A stretch of 64,000 nt of DNA from Rhizobium etli CFN 42 (GCF_000092045.1 NC_007761.1:3475001-3539000); one strand, 5' to 3'. Counted from the stretch's first letter, positions 17,589 through 25,183 are shown. The notes: generated by a model from the sequence alone, not told the origin. Numbers and translations: made by a program.

Positions 17589-18123
17589 ATGTCGTTTTCC
17601 CCTGGATGCGAGCCGAAGATGCTGCATCTCTTTTTGGTTATTCGGTTCCCCGTTTAAGGAACCTCATAGGCCGCATGCATAGCGGTTTCGTTGAAAATGT
17701 GAAGACAAAAAGGGTTTACTCCAGCAGAATCTTGTTCGAACAGGCCTAAATGGCGCATTTTGAACCAAAATCCACAGAAAATGGGCAAAGACAGAGCCAT
17801 TTTTAGCCAAAACCTGCTGCCGTCTTAACCATCCGGCAAGAGCGCCTTCGATTTGCTGCGTCGCTTCCCGCGTAAGCTATTCCACAAGGCTGGAAGAAAG
17901 CGCAATTTCAACCCTTGAGCCCGTAGTTTTTGCGAATGGTATTTCACAGGTAAATGCCGCCATCCTCGCCTGACAGCTGCGGAAACTCATGGTAGTATCT
18001 TCAATCTGCGTTATCGGGGGTGCGGGGCGCGCCGAGAACCACCATATCGATATCTGGTGCGACAGGGATGGTTGACGACGGGCGACAGCGAGCGCTCGTC
18101 ACGCGGCGAACGGCAAAAGGACA
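17589..18123. other. Intergenic region between divergent livH and cysQ
   Basis: No supported gene. The region is AT-richer than its surroundings, especially about 17690-17830. It contains an inverted repeat AAAATGG...CCATTTT near 17778-17805 and should carry the divergent liv and cysQ promoters. I cannot assign -35/-10 boxes with confidence. Confidence 0.5.
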
Positions 18124-18921
18124 ATGCTGACGACATTTGAAAAGGCAGCGCTCGAAGCCGGTAAGGCCATCATCGCGGTTTTGCGCGAAGGCTTTCCCAT
18201 TGCCATGAAGGCGGACGCAAGCCCGGTTACGGTTGCCGACGAGGAGGCCGAACGCATCATCCTCGCCCATCTCTCCAGGGATTATCCCGATATACCCATC
18301 GTGGCAGAAGAGTCGGTTGCCGCCGGAAACGTGCCCGACATCAGCGGCCGAAGCTTCTTCCTGGTCGACCCTCTCGACGGCACCCGTGAATTCGTCGACG
18401 GACGGCAGGAATTCACCGTCAACATCGCCTATATCGAGAACGGCGCCCCAGTCGCCGGCATCGTCTACGCGCCGGCCCTCGGGCTCGCCTTCTCGGGGGA
18501 GCGCAGCCGTGCCGAAAGGCTTGAGGTCACCGAGAACTTCACCATCGGGGCACGCACAGCAATTGCCGTGCGCGAGCAGTTGGACGATCGGCTTGCACTT
18601 GCAAGCCTTCGTCACAACAGCCCGGAGACGGGAACCTTCCTCGCCGATCACGCGATCTCCAGATGCACCAATATCGGCTCCTCGCTGAAGTTCTGCCTGC
18701 TGGCCGAAGGCAAGGCCGACGTCTATCCACGCTTCACCCGCACGATGGAATGGGACACCGCGGCCGGCGACGCAGTGCTGCGCGCTGCCGGGGGATCGAC
18801 GGTGACGCTCGACGGGGCGCTGCTGACCTATGGCAAGACGGGGACGGCGGCCGATTTCGACTTTGCCAATCCGAACTTCATCTCCTGGGGCGGCAGGAAA
18901 CGCGTCCTCGAACCGGCGTGA
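18124..18921 (+). CDS. cysQ: 3'(2'),5'-bisphosphate nucleotidase CysQ
   Basis: 265 aa, inositol-monophosphatase superfamily. The enzyme hydrolyses 3'-phosphoadenosine 5'-phosphate (PAP) to AMP, clearing a by-product of sulfate activation. Metal-binding motifs are all visible: VAEES (about residue 60), DPLDGTREF (about 80, the IMP signature with the CysQ-specific EF ending) and EWDTAAGDAVLRAAGG (about 203). It stands alone, divergent from the liv operon. The sulfate-reduction link comes from family knowledge; there is no neighbouring cys gene here. Confidence 0.9.
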   Translation: MLTTFEKAALEAGKAIIAVLREGFPIAMKADASPVTVADEEAERIILAHLSRDYPDIPIVAEESVAAGNVPDISGRSFFLVDPLDGTREFVDGRQEFTVNIAYIENGAPVAGIVYAPALGLAFSGERSRAERLEVTENFTIGARTAIAVREQLDDRLALASLRHNSPETGTFLADHAISRCTNIGSSLKFCLLAEGKADVYPRFTRTMEWDTAAGDAVLRAAGGSTVTLDGALLTYGKTGTAADFDFANPNFISWGGRKRVLEPA

Positions 18922-19478
18922 CCATCCGCGGGCATTCGCAAATGCCGTGACGGCGCGACCCGCTCATTATGATGTTCTGCGCCTGCCGCGCCTGAGGCGC
19001 ACAAGACCCTGACAGAAACCGGAAGGGGTCGCGTGATTCCGGGCTGGGCACACCCCTCCATCCCTCACAGTTATGAACGCTGTCGATTCGGCCTTGATTT
19101 TGTCATATTCTGACACAGTTTGAGGACGGCCGAACATATCCGGCAAAAAAGTTCACGTTGGAATTCGTTAAAAATGCCGGCTGCCAAACCGCGGTCGCGT
19201 GTCGAAACAACACGAGGATAGCTCCATGGAAGCCCTCGCCAAAGGCCTAGAAACCTTGACGAAATTGCAATTATTAACGAAATATCATGAGCTTGCCTCA
19301 ACTTAACGCAAGTGCGAAAGATTTATTGCGATGCGATATTTCTCTGGACACCATTACACAATTGTCGCATTTTTCCGTTTTAGTAGGGTTACCAACACCT
19401 GAGTGCAGCCCTGGTCACAGGGCAAACCATTGATCGCCTATTGCCGCCGCGCCCCTCGAAGACAACAGAGTACGATCG
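18922..19478. other. Long AT-rich leader upstream of the sugar transferase gene
   Basis: About 557 nt without a supported gene. From about 19080 it becomes strongly AT-rich, with several TTAA/TTAAC elements and a perfect inverted repeat GAAATATC (19279-19286) / GATATTTC (19335-19342). Rhizobial exopolysaccharide genes are known to have long regulated leaders bound by zinc-finger regulators of the Ros/MucR type, which prefer AT-rich DNA. Such regulation is inferred here, not shown. A short minus-strand reading frame at 19071-19301 looks non-coding. Confidence 0.5.
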
Positions 19479-20201
19479 TTGAGCATCACGGAATTAAACA
19501 ACACCATTTCGACTGATTCCTTCCGCCCGAGCCGCCAGCAGCCGAGCCTGAAGATTCAGACCCCCGTCATCCATAGCGATGCCTCCCAGGCGCCGTGGGT
19601 GGATCTCGCCCTGAAGCGGGCGTTCGACATAGTTTCATCGTTGAGCGCCCTCCTCGTCCTCGCCCCTTTCCTTCTCCTCGTCGCCCTGCTGATCAAGCTC
19701 GACAGCCCAGGACCGGTGCTGTTCAAGCAGACCCGTTGGGGTAAGAACTGCAAGGCCATCAAGGTCTACAAGTTCCGTTCCATGCGCACCGATCTCTGCG
19801 ATGTCTCGGGCGTTGCCCAGACGGTGAAGAACGACCCGCGCATCACCCGCATCGGCGCTATTCTGCGCCGCACTAACATCGACGAACTGCCACAGCTGTT
19901 GAACGTGCTGTTGGGCGACATGTCGGTCGTCGGTCCCCGCTGCCATGCAATCGGCATGCGCGCCGGCGGCGTTCTCTATGAAGAGCTCGTGCCGGAATAT
20001 CACCAGCGCCACGCGATGCGTCCCGGCATGACCGGTCTCGCCCAGATGCGTGGCCTGCGCGGTCCGACCGATCGTCCCGCCAAGGCGCGCGCCCGTATCG
20101 CCTGCGATCTTTATTATGTCGGGAATTTCTCGATTTGGATGGATATGCGCATCATCGCCGGAACCGTCGTATCCGAATTGACCGGCGGAAAAGGCTTCTA
20201 A
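19479..20201 (+). CDS. Exopolysaccharide-type undecaprenyl-phosphate sugar-1-phosphate transferase
   Basis: 240 aa, bacterial sugar transferase family (ExoY/PssA/WcaJ C-terminal domain), expected to start polysaccharide repeat-unit assembly by loading a hexose-1-phosphate onto the lipid carrier at the inner membrane. After a polar N-terminus of about 45 residues comes one membrane segment (RAFDIVSSLSALLVLAPFLL...). The catalytic domain follows, with KLDSPGPVLFKQTRWG, KVYKFRSMRTD, TNIDELPQLLNVLLGDMSVV, VGPR and MRPGMTGLAQ. The start is TTG 19479; the Shine-Dalgarno is poor, so the exact N-terminus is uncertain. It is monocistronic behind a long leader. It may be the rhizobial PssA equivalent, but I do not assert orthology. 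Confidence 0.85.
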   Translation: MSITELNNTISTDSFRPSRQQPSLKIQTPVIHSDASQAPWVDLALKRAFDIVSSLSALLVLAPFLLLVALLIKLDSPGPVLFKQTRWGKNCKAIKVYKFRSMRTDLCDVSGVAQTVKNDPRITRIGAILRRTNIDELPQLLNVLLGDMSVVGPRCHAIGMRAGGVLYEELVPEYHQRHAMRPGMTGLAQMRGLRGPTDRPAKARARIACDLYYVGNFSIWMDMRIIAGTVVSELTGGKGF

Positions 20202-20300
20202 GCTTTCTGTGAGAAAGGCCCGGCTGCCTCAGGGCGGCCGGTGCGGTTCTGGCGACCGCCTGCGTGCGGTTGACCATATATGGCGCATACATCGCGCTCT

Positions 20301-20750
20301 TTAACGACGAGAGATCGAGAATGATCGCAATCTCATCGCTGCTCCTGCGTTTCGCCGACAGCGCAGCTCTTCGATCTGGCGCCGGGTAGACGTTTCCGGC
20401 GAGCCATTTTCGATTGCTGTTGCGTGAGAGCTGATCCAGAAGCTCACGCAGCCATAGCGCATTGCCACAGAATGCTCCCGTGCCGACCTGGCTGCCCGAG
20501 TAGCGAAAATGTATTGTTTCAGGTCAGTGTCGTGCAATGCGAAGGCGAAGCCGTTCTTCGGGCCGAACACCTGGACGAGCGTGCCGCGGCGGCAATTTTC
20601 CTGATCGGAAACACCGCCCGCAATCGATCCCTCCTTACAGAAGATCGGCGGAACCGTCCGCTTCATCGCCGTCAGCGGTTTGATGCCAAAGAAAAGATCG
20701 ACGTGCTCGTGAGAGCCGGCGGGATTCTGCTTCGCTCGTTCACCGGCCAC
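20301..20750 (-). CDS. Doubtful small protein, possibly cold-shock-like
   Basis: An open frame of up to 149 codons (GTG at 20750; internal ATG at 20666). Third codon positions are mostly G/C over the first two thirds, as in neighbouring genes, but not in the last third. The segment GTLVQVFGPKNGFAFALHD vaguely recalls the nucleic-acid-binding strand of cold-shock domains (GTVKWFN-x-KGFGF), but the other cold-shock motifs are missing. No good ribosome binding site is visible. It could be a real but divergent or decaying gene, or chance; the opposite strand also has an open frame (20424-20819), which weakens the case. Confidence 0.3.
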   Translation of the reverse strand: MAGERAKQNPAGSHEHVDLFFGIKPLTAMKRTVPPIFCKEGSIAGGVSDQENCRRGTLVQVFGPKNGFAFALHDTDLKQYIFATRAARSAREHSVAMRYGCVSFWISSHATAIENGSPETSTRRQIEELRCRRNAGAAMRLRSFSISRR

Positions 20751-20790
20751 TCCGGGCGTCTAAATTTGTTATCAAAGTCTTACGTTGGGC

Positions 20791-20805
20791 TTAGGCAATT
20801 TTTAA
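20791..20805. promoter_or_regulatory. Candidate CtrA box upstream of sciP
   Basis: TTAG-GCAATTT-TTAA matches the CtrA consensus TTAA-N7-TTAA at seven of eight positions with the correct 7-nt spacer, 52 nt before the sciP ATG. In Caulobacter sciP is transcribed under CtrA control, which fits. The match is seen directly; binding is inferred. Confidence 0.55.
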
Positions 20806-20856
20806 ATGTGGCAGGCTAGAGTGGCGCTCGTGGTCTTGCGTTGTGTAGAGAGTCCA

Positions 20857-21132
20857 ATGACCGAAATGATACGTCCCCGAGTGAAATATGTCATCGGCCC
20901 CGATGGCAGCCCCCTGACCATCGCGGACCTTCCGCCGCCCAATACACGGCGCTGGGTGATCCGCCGCAAGGCAGAGGTTGTCGCGGCTGTTCGCGGTGGC
21001 CTGTTGAGCTTGGAAGAGGCCTGCGAGCGTTACACGCTCACGGTCGAAGAGTTCCTTTCATGGCAGTCGTCGATCAACAGCCATGGCCTCGCCGGCCTGC
21101 GCACCACGCGCATCCAGCAATATCGCCACTGA
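20857..21132 (+). CDS. sciP: SciP, small CtrA-inhibitory protein (DUF1153)
   Basis: 91 aa helix-turn-helix protein. In Caulobacter SciP binds CtrA and DNA and represses CtrA-activated genes in G1, restricting the CtrA programme. The family hallmark is clear: KYVIGPDGSPLTIADLPPP, then TRRWVIRRKAEVVAAVRGGL, then the HTH LSLEEACERYTLTVEEFLSW. ATG 20857 (MTEMIRPRV) gives the family's normal length. An upstream in-frame start would add 17 non-conserved residues that overlap the promoter. A CtrA-like box lies 52 nt upstream, and ctrA itself is 1.85 kb away. Confidence 0.92.
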   Translation: MTEMIRPRVKYVIGPDGSPLTIADLPPPNTRRWVIRRKAEVVAAVRGGLLSLEEACERYTLTVEEFLSWQSSINSHGLAGLRTTRIQQYRH

Positions 21133-21151
21133 TCGCGCCCCATCTCGCCAT

Positions 21152-21655
21152 TTATTTCGGGCCGGACGCATCTCCCATCAGGGAGTGAAGAAGGCCCGAA
21201 ATTATTGACGAGGCGGCGTAGCACCAGAGGCCGGGCTGCGTGAAGGCATCCGCCAACCCCGTTGTCTTCGCCGCAGCAATGACGATCGCGACCAGCAGCA
21301 CGTCCATCATTGACCACTTGGACAGATGCGGCACGACGCGACAATAGAACAGGCTCCCGGCCCCGCTGCCGGCAGCCGTCGCTTCCGCCGCAATTCCGAT
21401 CATCTTTAGAAACGGAAGCACGATCGAGACCAGCGCGACGATCGCCGCCAGCAGCCCATCTCCGCCTTGCCAGAGCGAGACGACGATTTCGATGAGCGAA
21501 GGGGTCTGATCGAAGAAATACAGCGTCTCGAAACGGACCAGCGGCAAGATCAGGCCGAGCGCCAGGAGGAAAGGCGCGGCCACGAGAAGAGCGGGGCGGA
21601 GGATCGAAAGCGCGCTCATTGCCCCAAAACCTCGCGCCGATCCGACATTTTTCAT
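21152..21655 (-). CDS. Paraquat-inducible protein A (PqiA)-like membrane protein
   Basis: About 167 aa, four hydrophobic segments: RPALLVAAPFLLALGLILPL; LLAAIVALVSIVLPFLKMIG; WSMMDVLLVAIVIAAAKTTG; and a weaker C-terminal one around WCYAASSIISGLLHSL. The pattern P-F-L-K followed by SKWSMMDVLLVA matches one half-repeat of PqiA proteins, which in enterobacteria work with MCE proteins in lipid transport across the envelope. Start uncertain: ATG 21655 (with AAGGGAG upstream) or ATG 21619. It is convergent with sciP (20 nt apart). Function in this organism is unknown. Confidence 0.75.
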   Translation of the reverse strand: MKNVGSARGFGAMSALSILRPALLVAAPFLLALGLILPLVRFETLYFFDQTPSLIEIVVSLWQGGDGLLAAIVALVSIVLPFLKMIGIAAEATAAGSGAGSLFYCRVVPHLSKWSMMDVLLVAIVIAAAKTTGLADAFTQPGLWCYAASSIISGLLHSLMGDASGPK

Positions 21656-21755
21656 GAACACTGCGTCTCCCTTAGGAACTGTTCCACCGGCTTGGCACGA
21701 CCGCGCCACCGTGTCACCGTCGGCTGCGATAAATATCTGTGTACGAGGAAAGACG

Positions 21756-22034
21756 ATGGATATCCGAAATGAGGAAGGCGCATCCGGCGGCCGTTATGCC
21801 GTGGACGTCGAGGGGCACGAGGCGGAGATGACCTATTCGCGCACCTCGCCGAAGCTCGTCATCATCGATCACACGGCGGTTCCCGATGCCCTGCGCGGCA
21901 AGGGTGTCGGCCAGGCATTGGCGCTGCACGCGGTGGAATCGGCTCGCGCTGGCGGTTGGAAGATCATTCCGCTCTGCCCGTTCTTCAAGGCGCAGGCGCA
22001 ACGTCATCCGGAATGGCAGGATATCGTGAACTGA
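21756..22034 (+). CDS. Small GNAT-like N-acetyltransferase (YidJ/GtnA-type)
   Basis: 92 aa, shorter than a full GNAT domain, as is normal for this minimal family. It contains the acetyl-CoA binding loop in VPDALRGKGVGQALALHAVE and the conserved C-terminal IPLCPFFKAQAQRHPEW. ATG 21756 is preceded by GAGGAAAG at good spacing; longer in-frame extensions upstream would overlap the divergent PqiA-like gene. The substrate is unknown; members have been linked to small-molecule or protein acetylation. Confidence 0.85.
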   Translation: MDIRNEEGASGGRYAVDVEGHEAEMTYSRTSPKLVIIDHTAVPDALRGKGVGQALALHAVESARAGGWKIIPLCPFFKAQAQRHPEWQDIVN

Positions 22035-22102
22035 TTCGCGACGCCTGAAGCGGTCGCCGCGTGGAGCGGCGGCGTGCGGACGCAACACGCGGGAAACACC
22101 AA

Positions 22103-22143
22103 AAGCCATGTATGACGGACGACATGCCCATCATACATGGCTT
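22103..22143. terminator. Long bidirectional hairpin between GNAT and fliJ
   Basis: A perfect 13-bp inverted repeat, AAGCCATGTATGA (22103-22115) and TCATACATGGCTT (22131-22143), with a 15-nt loop. It lies between two convergent genes. The minus-strand side is followed by a TTTT tract, so it probably terminates fliJ and may serve both directions. Confidence 0.65.
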
Positions 22144-22190
22144 CTCTGTGGCGATTCCCCGGGCGCCGACGCCGGCGCCCGCATTTCCGT

Positions 22191-22544
22191 TTAGGCCCTG
22201 GCAGCGCGGGCGCCGCTGTCACGTTCTTCCAGCGCCGTCGCCCTTGCATATTCCGCCTGCATTTCCTCAAGCGCCAGTTCCAGCGCCTCTTCCTGCATCT
22301 TCAGTTCCTTGATTGAAACCTGCAGGTTGTCGGCCCGCTGACGCGCGGCCTTGGCGAAGGTCGGATAAGCAAAGTGATTCGGGTCGGATATACCGGACTT
22401 CTTTTCCTCGACGACGATCTGGCTCTCCAGATCTTTCGTCATCCGTTCGAATTCGGACATCATCATCTGCAATTGCTGCAATTGACGTCGTTTTTCGTTC
22501 ACCTGAAACTCTTTCAGGCGAACGAGACTTTCTCGCGACTTCAT
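22191..22544 (-). CDS. fliJ: Flagellar export protein FliJ
   Basis: About 117 aa, almost entirely alpha-helical coiled coil (residues about 5-50 and 68-108 are rich in Leu, Glu, Gln and Lys), as expected for FliJ, the stalk-like chaperone of the flagellar type III export ATPase FliI. ATG 22544 (MKSRESLVRLKEFQV) is favoured because GGGAG sits eight nucleotides upstream; the ATG two codons earlier is too close to it. FliJ is defined mainly by helical pattern, so recognition depends partly on context: it is divergent from ctrA, which controls flagellar genes in alphaproteobacteria. No fliI is nearby. Confidence 0.72.
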   Translation of the reverse strand: MKSRESLVRLKEFQVNEKRRQLQQLQMMMSEFERMTKDLESQIVVEEKKSGISDPNHFAYPTFAKAARQRADNLQVSIKELKMQEEALELALEEMQAEYARATALEERDSGARAARA

Positions 22545-22981
22545 ACGCATAACTCCCGTGATGCGAGACCCCGGCTCAACTTGAAACCGCCCTGCGCGCC
22601 GCTTTGACACGGTTTGCTAAAAAATTTCCTGCGATATTAACAAAAACCTACCGCTGGTAACCTTTCGTTTACGGGCATCGTTAATGATAGGCCCGATGAT
22701 TTAAGGGTCGGTAAATGCCATGGCATGAAGTTCGAACCTTTTCATTGGCGAGTCGGATGAATCACTTAGCGCCGTTTCCTAAAGTTAACGTTGAGGAACG
22801 CCTTTTTGAGATTCCTATTGGAAAACAGAGAAATGGAAAAATTATTTAATAAATTCGATACTCCTTGCCAGAGTGAATTAGAATTTGTTAACCATTTCGT
22901 GGCAGCTTCCAAATCACGTAGCTTGTTCGGGTAGCGTGTAGGGGGCCAGACCACCTTTCGGCGGCGGTAAAGGGGATAATT
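22545..22981. other. Divergent fliJ-ctrA promoter region
   Basis: 437 nt, strongly AT-rich (22620-22900), no supported gene. It contains TTAAC half sites at 22637, 22785 and 22888 (the last read TTAACC). One spaced CtrA box with one mismatch lies at 22701-22715. A weaker one, GTAA-CCTTTCG-TTTA, is at 22657-22671. ctrA is known to be autoregulated and to have more than one promoter in Caulobacter and Sinorhizobium; the length of this region fits that. Confidence 0.6.
22701..22715. promoter_or_regulatory. Candidate CtrA box between fliJ and ctrA
   Basis: TTAA-GGGTCGG-TAAA: seven of eight consensus positions with exact N7 spacing. It is 157 nt from the fliJ start and 267 nt from the ctrA start, so it could serve autoregulation, flagellar control, or both. 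Confidence 0.5.
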
Positions 22982-23683
22982 ATGCGGGTACTTCTCATCG
23001 AGGATGACAGCGCTACGGCGCAGAGCATCGAATTGATGCTCAAATCAGAGAGTTTTAATGTTTACACCACCGATCTCGGTGAAGAAGGCGTCGATCTGGG
23101 CAAGCTGTATGATTACGACATCATCCTTCTCGATCTGAACCTGCCCGACATGTCCGGATATGAAGTGCTCCGCACTCTCCGGCTGTCCAAGGTCAAGACA
23201 CCGATCCTCATTCTATCGGGCATGGCAGGCATCGAGGACAAGGTTCGCGGCCTCGGCTTCGGCGCCGACGACTACATGACCAAGCCGTTCCACAAGGACG
23301 AACTGGTCGCCCGCATCCACGCTATCGTTCGCCGCTCCAAGGGTCACGCCCAGTCGGTCATCATGACCGGCGAGTTGATCGTCAATCTTGACGCCAAGAC
23401 CGTCGAAGTCGGCGGCCAGCGCGTCCACCTGACGGGCAAGGAATATCAGATGCTGGAGCTGCTTTCGCTTCGCAAGGGCACCACGCTCACCAAGGAAATG
23501 TTCCTGAACCACCTTTACGGCGGCATGGACGAGCCGGAACTGAAGATCATCGACGTCTTCATCTGCAAGCTGCGCAAGAAGCTCGCCAACGCCGCCGGCG
23601 GCGCCAACTACATCGAAACCGTCTGGGGTCGTGGTTACGTTCTTCGCGAGCCGGATGGCACAGAATATGCGGAAACCGCTTGA
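22982..23683 (+). CDS. ctrA: Cell cycle response regulator CtrA
   Basis: 233 aa OmpR-family master regulator of the alphaproteobacterial cell cycle. It is phosphorylated through ChpT and binds TTAA-N7-TTAA boxes to control division, flagellar and envelope genes. The receiver domain has its acidic pair in [12 protein letters not shown], Asp in [16 protein letters not shown], Thr/Ser-Gly in LILSGMAG, Lys in [10 protein letters not shown]. The winged helix contains the CtrA-typical [18 protein letters not shown] and [13 protein letters not shown]. The C-terminus ends EYAETA; the two alanines that serve as ClpXP degron in Caulobacter CtrA (AA) are replaced by TA here. It has a strong terminator and a long upstream control region. 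Confidence 0.97.
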   Translation: MRVLLIEDDSATAQSIELMLKSESFNVYTTDLGEEGVDLGKLYDYDIILLDLNLPDMSGYEVLRTLRLSKVKTPILILSGMAGIEDKVRGLGFGADDYMTKPFHKDELVARIHAIVRRSKGHAQSVIMTGELIVNLDAKTVEVGGQRVHLTGKEYQMLELLSLRKGTTLTKEMFLNHLYGGMDEPELKIIDVFICKLRKKLANAAGGANYIETVWGRGYVLREPDGTEYAETA

Positions 23684-23710
23684 TCTTCCGACCCCCTTAT
23701 CGGATGACGA

Positions 23711-23736
23711 AATCCCGCCCTCTCGGCGGGATTTTT
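23711..23736 (+). terminator. Rho-independent terminator of ctrA
   Basis: AATCCCGCC (23711-23719) pairs with GGCGGGATT (23725-23733) around CTCTC, followed by TTT. It lies 28 nt after the ctrA stop. A textbook intrinsic terminator. Confidence 0.88.
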
Positions 23737-23860
23737 CGTTTGCACTGCCGGCCGAACCGGTCGAATCCCGGTCAAGGAAAAGCGCAGCATCAGCCGGAAC
23801 CCGGCGGCGCTTTCGGCACTATGCTCAGGGACGGCCGATGCGGCGGGAAGAAAGCTGCCG

Positions 23861-24223
23861 TCAGGCGGCAATCGCACGATTTCCGAAAACGGCGGTTAGG
23901 ATCTTACGATCGAACGGCTTCAGCAGGAAATCGGTTGCGCCGGCTCGCTTACCCGCCATGAGCTTCTTCAGATCCGCCTCGATGACGCAGTAATAGATCT
24001 TGACCTCTTTGCCGCCGTCCATGGCGCGGATGGCCGCGATGAGGTCGAGTGCCCCTTCCATACCGGAATCGACGATCAGGTATTCCGGCAACTCTGTCTG
24101 GCAGCGCTGCAGCGCCTCGGCGGCATTGGAGGCCTCACTGACGAGAAAGTCGAGTTCGGAGAGAATGCGCTTGCCGACCTTGCGGACAATGTCCGAATTA
24201 TCGGTGATCATGAACCTTTGCAT
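23861..24223 (-). CDS. Single-domain response regulator (REC only)
   Basis: 120 aa, one receiver domain with no output domain. The first acidic position is present but the second is Asn (MITDNSD). The phospho-acceptor Asp is in YLIVDSGMEG and the switch Lys in DFLLKPFDRKI, so phosphorylation remains possible although metal coordination may be altered. A very good AAAGGAG precedes ATG 24223. It lies between ctrA and chpT with a weak CtrA-like box at 24293-24307. It is not an obvious CpdR or DivK by sequence. A role as phosphate acceptor or sink for ChpT is a contextual inference only. Confidence 0.85.
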   Translation of the reverse strand: MQRFMITDNSDIVRKVGKRILSELDFLVSEASNAAEALQRCQTELPEYLIVDSGMEGALDLIAAIRAMDGGKEVKIYYCVIEADLKKLMAGKRAGATDFLLKPFDRKILTAVFGNRAIAA

Positions 24224-24292
24224 GACTACTCCTTTCCCCGCATTCGTCGCAACGAGGGGTCTTCCACAACCTAAGAGAATAGGTCCATCAGG

Positions 24293-24307
24293 CTAAGGAA
24301 TCGTTAC
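24293..24307. promoter_or_regulatory. Weak CtrA-like box upstream of the single-domain receiver gene
   Basis: CTAA-GGAATCG-TTAC has the right N7 spacing but only six of eight consensus positions. It lies 70 nt upstream of the receiver gene start. Two-mismatch matches are expected fairly often by chance, so it is listed mainly because three better boxes lie nearby. Confidence 0.25.
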
Positions 24308-24341
24308 CAGACGGGCGAGAGCATGCTGCTGCACGCCGAAA

Positions 24342-24989
24342 TCAGACCGCAGCAACCGTCGCCGTGAACACCAGTTCGTCAGGGCTGGCGCTGTGGTCAA
24401 GCGTCATTCCGCACTCCTCGGCCAGAAGCACGGCGTAGTACGGCTGGATCGAATGGGCGTCGATCGCTTCCTCGATCGTGCCCGTCGATATCTCGACGAA
24501 TTTCGGCGGCAGACGCATCAGCTTGCCTTTCGCCGTGAGCGTGAACTTGGCGTCGAATTCGGGATTTTCGAGCGTTACCTCGAGCACGCCGCCGCGCGGA
24601 ATCGCCGAATAGGCGACGAGGAAGAGGTTGAGCAGCAGCTTGACGCGGTTCTTGGCCACGATGGCACGCGGTCCGTTCCAGATTACTTCGGTCTTCTTCT
24701 CGGCGATCGCAAAATCCTTGGCGGCTCGCTCTGCCTCGCCGGTATCGATCGAGGCACCGACGGAACCGGACGCACCAAAGGCGAGGCGCGCGAATTTCAG
24801 GCGGACGGAGGCGTTGAGCGCACTGGTGCGAATCAGATCCATTGCATCGGAATCAGCGCCGCCCTCATCCAAAAGTTCCAGGCCGTTGTTGATCGCGCCG
24901 ACGGGCGAGATGACATCGTGGCAAACGCGGCTGCAGAGAAGCGCGGCCAGATCCGGGCCGGACAGGGTGAGGTTCGGGTTCTTGGACAT
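24342..24989 (-). CDS. chpT: Histidine phosphotransferase ChpT
   Basis: 215 aa. In Caulobacter and Brucella ChpT relays phosphate from the hybrid kinase CckA to CtrA and CpdR. It has a degenerate histidine-kinase fold: a DHp hairpin with the phospho-His in CSRVCHDVISPVGAINNGLELL (His about residue 25; the first Cys-rich part is family-typical), then a Bergerat-like domain without ATP-binding G boxes. ATG 24989 is selected because AGGAG lies 6 nt upstream; the preceding ATG is too close. It is divergent from eipA across a region containing a CtrA box, an arrangement also known from Brucella. Confidence 0.9.
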   Translation of the reverse strand: MSKNPNLTLSGPDLAALLCSRVCHDVISPVGAINNGLELLDEGGADSDAMDLIRTSALNASVRLKFARLAFGASGSVGASIDTGEAERAAKDFAIAEKKTEVIWNGPRAIVAKNRVKLLLNLFLVAYSAIPRGGVLEVTLENPEFDAKFTLTAKGKLMRLPPKFVEISTGTIEEAIDAHSIQPYYAVLLAEECGMTLDHSASPDELVFTATVAAV

Positions 24990-25095
24990 CATCGTCTCCT
25001 GAAGGGCGGCAATCTCATCGCGCCCGCGAATATGCTTCATCAAAATTGCGCGAAGTTTGCGATCGTATTGAGTGCCATAATGACACCATATTTGG

Positions 25096-25110
25096 TAAAC
25101 CGATTGTTAA
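25096..25110. promoter_or_regulatory. Candidate CtrA box between chpT and eipA
   Basis: TAAA-CCGATTG-TTAA (reverse complement TTAA-CAATCGG-TTTA): seven of eight positions, exact N7 spacing, 74 nt upstream of the eipA start and 107 nt upstream of chpT. Brucella eipA is reported to be a direct CtrA target, which supports the assignment. Confidence 0.6.
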
Positions 25111-25183
25111 GATCATCGGCGCAAAATGCAGCAATCGACGCGAGCGGGTGCCCGCTCCAGCCAAACGACGAACGGATGACATC

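Larger units (their letters stand above)
20202..20856. other. Mostly non-coding stretch before sciP
   Basis: Apart from the doubtful minus-strand frame, it begins with GC-rich dyads just after the sugar transferase stop (CTTTCT-GTG-AGAAAG at about 20209, then CCGGCTGCC/GGGCGGCCGG), a possible terminator. It ends with an AT-rich segment (20755-20812) that carries the candidate CtrA box for sciP. Confidence 0.45.

Noticed and set aside
20424..20819. Plus-strand open frame opposite the doubtful 20301-20750 gene
   Set aside because: Arg/Leu-rich, no start signal, and ends inside the sciP promoter region.
22785..22790. GTTAAC element considered as a CtrA site
   Set aside because: It is a single half site; no second half at the N7 distance on either side.
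22766..22954. 62-codon minus-strand frame upstream of ctrA
   Set aside because: AT-rich regulatory DNA with non-rhizobial codon use; no ribosome binding site.
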